Positions 61,201 to 64,000 of a stretch of DNA of 64,000 nucleotides are shown here, piece by piece. The DNA comes from Whitmania pigra (Eukaryota; Annelida; Clitellata; Hirudinida; Haemopidae). The stretch covers positions 248,001-312,000 of the forward strand of contig JAJTWR010000311.1 in assembly GCA_021613335.1 (NCBI GenBank), in the 5' to 3' direction. The notes beneath the pieces are model-generated. The model was not told where the DNA came from. It ran no database searches and saw nothing but the letters and a program-made list of their open reading frames with translations. Numbering within the stretch: the stretch's first letter is position 1; every line of letters starts with the position of its first letter. The translations under genes were made by a program, and so were the position numbers.

Positions 61201-63249
61201 TGACCTTTAATACACACACAAGAATACGTGTCTCAAACCAGGAGAAACACAGAATGCAATTGTTAAAAGAATGCAACGATTCAATACAAATACTACAAAT
61301 AACCAAGGCAATTGGAATTTTCCAATGTCTGCACAACTCATACCTTGAGTCAACAACTGACACCTACAAACAGCAGATTTTCAGAATAATCAGCAAAGAT
61401 TTGTAATAGGAGACCTGTAGCAATTGGAGTGATTTGTTGGGTCAGGTCTGGGTCAATGTTGACAAAACAAAAAGCTTATGATACACTTACAAACTTTATA
61501 AATACACTCTGAAAACACCCATGAATGACAAGCTCACTGATTCACATTCACATTCAATTTTTTTTGGGCTTATCTGTGATTGGACAAAAATCTATTCAGT
61601 TCAATAAAATTCTGGCAACCACAGCTGCAAGAGATATAAACTATCATTGTTTTCAAATAATTCCCATAATGACCTTGGTAATGATTTACTCTTTCTGCTA
61701 GATCTTCCAATCTTCAGGAACTTTACTTTGCTCATTTTGTTTGGCATCAACTTTCTCATTCAGGAATTTCATGAAAATATATTTCATGTTGGTCTTTCCA
61801 TAACTGCAGGCCATAAGCTTTGAATATCCTCCAACATATCTTATCCACTGTCACTGTTATATTTCAGCCATCCTATTTAAATTTTAATTAGCATTATTCT
61901 CGTGACCAATTCTCACAACAATAAAAGGTGGGGGTTATTGGTTGGCTTTGTATTAAATTTTATCAAAACACAAATTCAATTAGTTATTTTGTCCCTACTT
62001 TAATTGGCAAGAACTTAAGTGATTTGATTCTAATTAAATTCTAGTATTATTAACTAATTAGTAACTAATTAATGGAATCAAACTCAACTAAATTCATGAT
62101 GCATCTACACTTTCCATCGGTTTACTATTATAGATAGAAAAATAAAGAGTTCAATAATTAAAAAATCTTGAAAAACATGTGATAGCAGATTTCCGAATTT
62201 GATGTTATAATTTGTCACAATAATTTCTAGTAAAGATAAATGCCATATTAACTAATAATGAAACTAAGTATGGTTGCTTAATTATTTAGTAATGCATGAC
62301 TTATAAGATATAAATTAGTGAAAATTAAAAACATATTTAATGAGATATTAATTTCTCAAAGATTCCATTAAATTTTAACTGTGCATAATGTAATTACATA
62401 TCCAATTTATCAGGTTTATTATATAAAAAAAAGACCTCTTCTGAAATCACTTCCAACGACAACACTCAAAACATCAAAAAAAAAATGTAGGCGGACAATT
62501 TATGTCAATAATTTATTGATTATTATAGGTTTTACACCAATAATTCTAAATTAACTTTTTAAATGGTCAGAATAACTACAGCTTTCAAAAATGTAATGAT
62601 ATAAATACTATTTTAAAGTTAACAAATATGGATAAAGATTATGACCTCATTATTTCAATCCTGTATATTAATGATACTATAAACTATGTACTTCTCAAAT
62701 GTGAGATGACTAAACAAATGATAATTCTAAATTAACTTTTTAAATGGTCAGAATAACTACAGCTTTTAAAAATTTAATGATATAAATACCATTTTAAAGT
62801 TAACAAACATGGATAAAGATTATGACTTCATTATTTCAATCCTGTATATTACTGATACTATAAACTATGTACTTCTCAAATGTGAGATGACTAAACAAAT
62901 GATGTTTTTAGATGTCTTTAGTTTTGGACCTATGGCAATTGTATGCAATTGTATGGCTGAGCAAATATTTTTCTCGAATATTTTTCTTAATTTCCTCGCT
63001 TTAGAATGATTCTTTATCAGTTTATTTTGCCATATTTGTTGAAAGATCAACTTTTACTTTTTGATGTCTTGTAATTTGTTGGGCCAGGTCTGGGCCAACG
63101 TTGACTTCCCAAAAAATATATTTTCTTAATTTCAATATACATGCCTCATCCTATGGTCCCTTTATTGGGCCTCAAATGAACTTCAGCAGCAACAGTAATA
63201 ATTAAAGGTCCAAATTTTAAAATAATACAAATGTCCAACCTGCTGCCAT
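58268..63249 (-). CDS. LIN28: LIN28 RNA-binding protein
   Basis: An RNA-binding protein that, in known animals, blocks maturation of let-7 microRNA precursors and promotes the juvenile or pluripotent state. Coding exons in gene order: 63249-63240 (only 10 nt, ATG GCA GCA G), 59876-59773, 59711-59539 and 58505-58268. All are GT-AG and in phase, giving 174 residues. The cold-shock domain spans about 11-82, with [19 protein letters not shown] (RNP1) and DIFLHQ (RNP2), then [19 protein letters not shown] and [15 protein letters not shown] basic linker (SKKKFKKLR) precedes two CCHC knuckles, [15 protein letters not shown] and [14 protein letters not shown]. The C terminus is Ser/Thr/Gly-rich. Intron 1 (59877-63239) is 3.4 kb with repeats only. 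It converges with SYT12. Three let-7-type sites lie in the 3' UTR. Confidence 0.97.
61144..61215 (+). repeat. Fragment of the ~130-bp MITE
   Basis: caaggacatcatttcagctt, then GTGCCAAACCCTCATACAACTTG and GTGACCTTTAA. It shares its 5' neighbour sequence (ctgcctatttagata) with the copy at 45031. Confidence 0.65.
62541..62903. repeat. 181-bp tandem duplication
   Basis: Starting at taattctaaattaacttttt, the unit 62541-62721 is repeated at 62722-62903 with only scattered changes, for example atgacctcat against atgacttcat. This points to a fairly recent segmental slip within LIN28 intron 1. Confidence 0.92.
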
Positions 63250-64000
63250 TGTGTCTTGATGCCAATCCGTAGCTTCCCCTAATCAGAATTCTTTCGCATT
63301 TTAAAGAAAAAAATATTTAAAACAATTAAGGTAGAGAATGAGTGATGCTGAATAAGTTATCGTCCACCAATGGATTTCTCCCTCCCCGCATCACGACCAC
63401 AGGCCACAAGGCAGGTTACCGGACTCGAGCAAGAGACCTACCGCTTTTAAGCGGAGAGCCGGGCCTACTACAATAGATCAGTGGCTATTATTAGATGCCG
63501 GCGCAACCAATGCGCCTGTCCCATTCCAGCTGCGTTCTCACGACTACGTCTCTGTAGCTCTACACTTATCTATGCTGCCTATCTTTTAGTCGTTTTGTGA
63601 TGCAAACGATTTTTATTACCGTGTTCTAATATCATCCATTGAAGTCATTAAGTTAAACTCACGTCTAATTAAATAAACGAAGTAATTAATCAATCGATCG
63701 AATTAATTAAGAAACTCATTCTAATAAAAATAATAACCCAGTCGAAAGTAAGTTAGATTACTGTTTCCCTATACCAGTTCAGTAAAATGCTATGAATGTA
63801 CATGCTTGAATGAAGTAGAGCAATCGTCGAAATTAAAGCAACGGACGGAGAAAGACCTAATGGCTTATTCACTTCTGAAATTCGCACTGTGAAATTGGGT
63901 CAACGACGAGGAAGGCGCCAAGTGAATGCTTTCTAAGAAATTTTTTCTCAATGAACCATTGGGAGAATTTGTAAGATTTTCTAAGTCACATCCATTATTC
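63250..64000. promoter_or_regulatory. LIN28 5' flank
   Basis: Upstream of the LIN28 start on the minus strand, this should hold the 5' UTR and promoter. Apart from the tRNA-like piece I see no exon, strong TATA box or other element up to the window edge. Confidence 0.3.
63391..63480 (-). repeat. tRNA-like SINE fragment
   Basis: The minus strand has CCGCTTAAAAGCGG (a hairpin like an anticodon arm) and TTGCTCGAGTCCGG (B-box-like). It then continues with GCCTTGTG and GGTCGTGATGCGGGG. Too irregular for a working tRNA; a tRNA-derived SINE piece is likely. Confidence 0.4.

Larger units (their letters stand above)
59877..63239. other. LIN28 intron 1, repeats only
   Basis: AT-rich. It holds a MITE fragment at 61144-61215 and a tandem duplication at 62541-62903. 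A 121-codon plus-strand frame at 61041-61406 overlaps the MITE and looks accidental. I see no exon on either strand. Confidence 0.45.

Noticed and set aside
61041..61406. 121-codon plus-strand open frame in LIN28 intron 1
   Set aside because: It spans a MITE fragment, has no domain-like pattern and no splice support.
63391..63480. Possible functional tRNA gene
   Set aside because: No consistent cloverleaf: the hairpin and B-box-like motif are present but the D arm and acceptor stem do not form. Kept only as a SINE fragment.

Overview
This window is AT-rich animal nuclear DNA. It holds short exons bounded by GT-AG introns, long non-coding stretches and many decayed transposons. LIN28, synaptotagmin-12, UBXN7 and MROH1 homologues, together with let-7-type sites in the LIN28 3' UTR, point to a bilaterian. 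The repeat content and sequence divergence suggest an invertebrate, but I cannot name the species or phylum.

Five genes lie on the minus strand and one on the plus strand. From left to right: a RhoGAP-domain gene (873-4205, minus), entering from outside the left edge, with its first three coding exons visible; UBXN7 (7435-9722, minus), complete in 10 exons; an unidentified single-pass membrane protein (12463-18920, minus), last three exons only; MROH1 (22449-43266, minus), a HEAT-repeat giant I resolve into 38 exons with one unresolved junction; synaptotagmin-12 (51838-57518, plus), 8 coding exons; and LIN28 (58268-63249, minus), 4 coding exons. SYT12 and LIN28 converge tail to tail, with poly(A) signals about 100 bp apart. 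I assigned exons by translating both strands, checking splice dinucleotides and phase at each junction, and matching the joined protein to the family as I know it. No database was searched.

Mobile DNA fills much of the rest. At least four non-autonomous or deleted hAT elements keep terminal inverted repeats and 8-bp target duplications (6209-7231, 11104-11565, 43744-44473, 46437-47032). There are also hAT transposase tails (17550-18085, 35690-35835), a dispersed family of about 130 bp with TIRs (at least six copies), a tRNA-derived SINE with a 15-bp target duplication (51088-51209), a second SINE-like family in three MROH1 introns, a non-LTR retrotransposon with a C-terminal PD-(D/E)xK-type region in an MROH1 intron (29500-31570), an APE-type non-LTR remnant (4898-6030), a Tc1-like transposase remnant and a Gypsy-like gag-protease remnant.

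I found no prokaryotic features, CRISPR array or clearly new multi-gene system. The best leads are the cluster of three let-7 8-mer sites in the LIN28 3' UTR, the unidentified membrane protein, the promoter-like repeat block at the end of the MROH1-intron retrotransposon, and the well-preserved insertion structures of several small transposon families.
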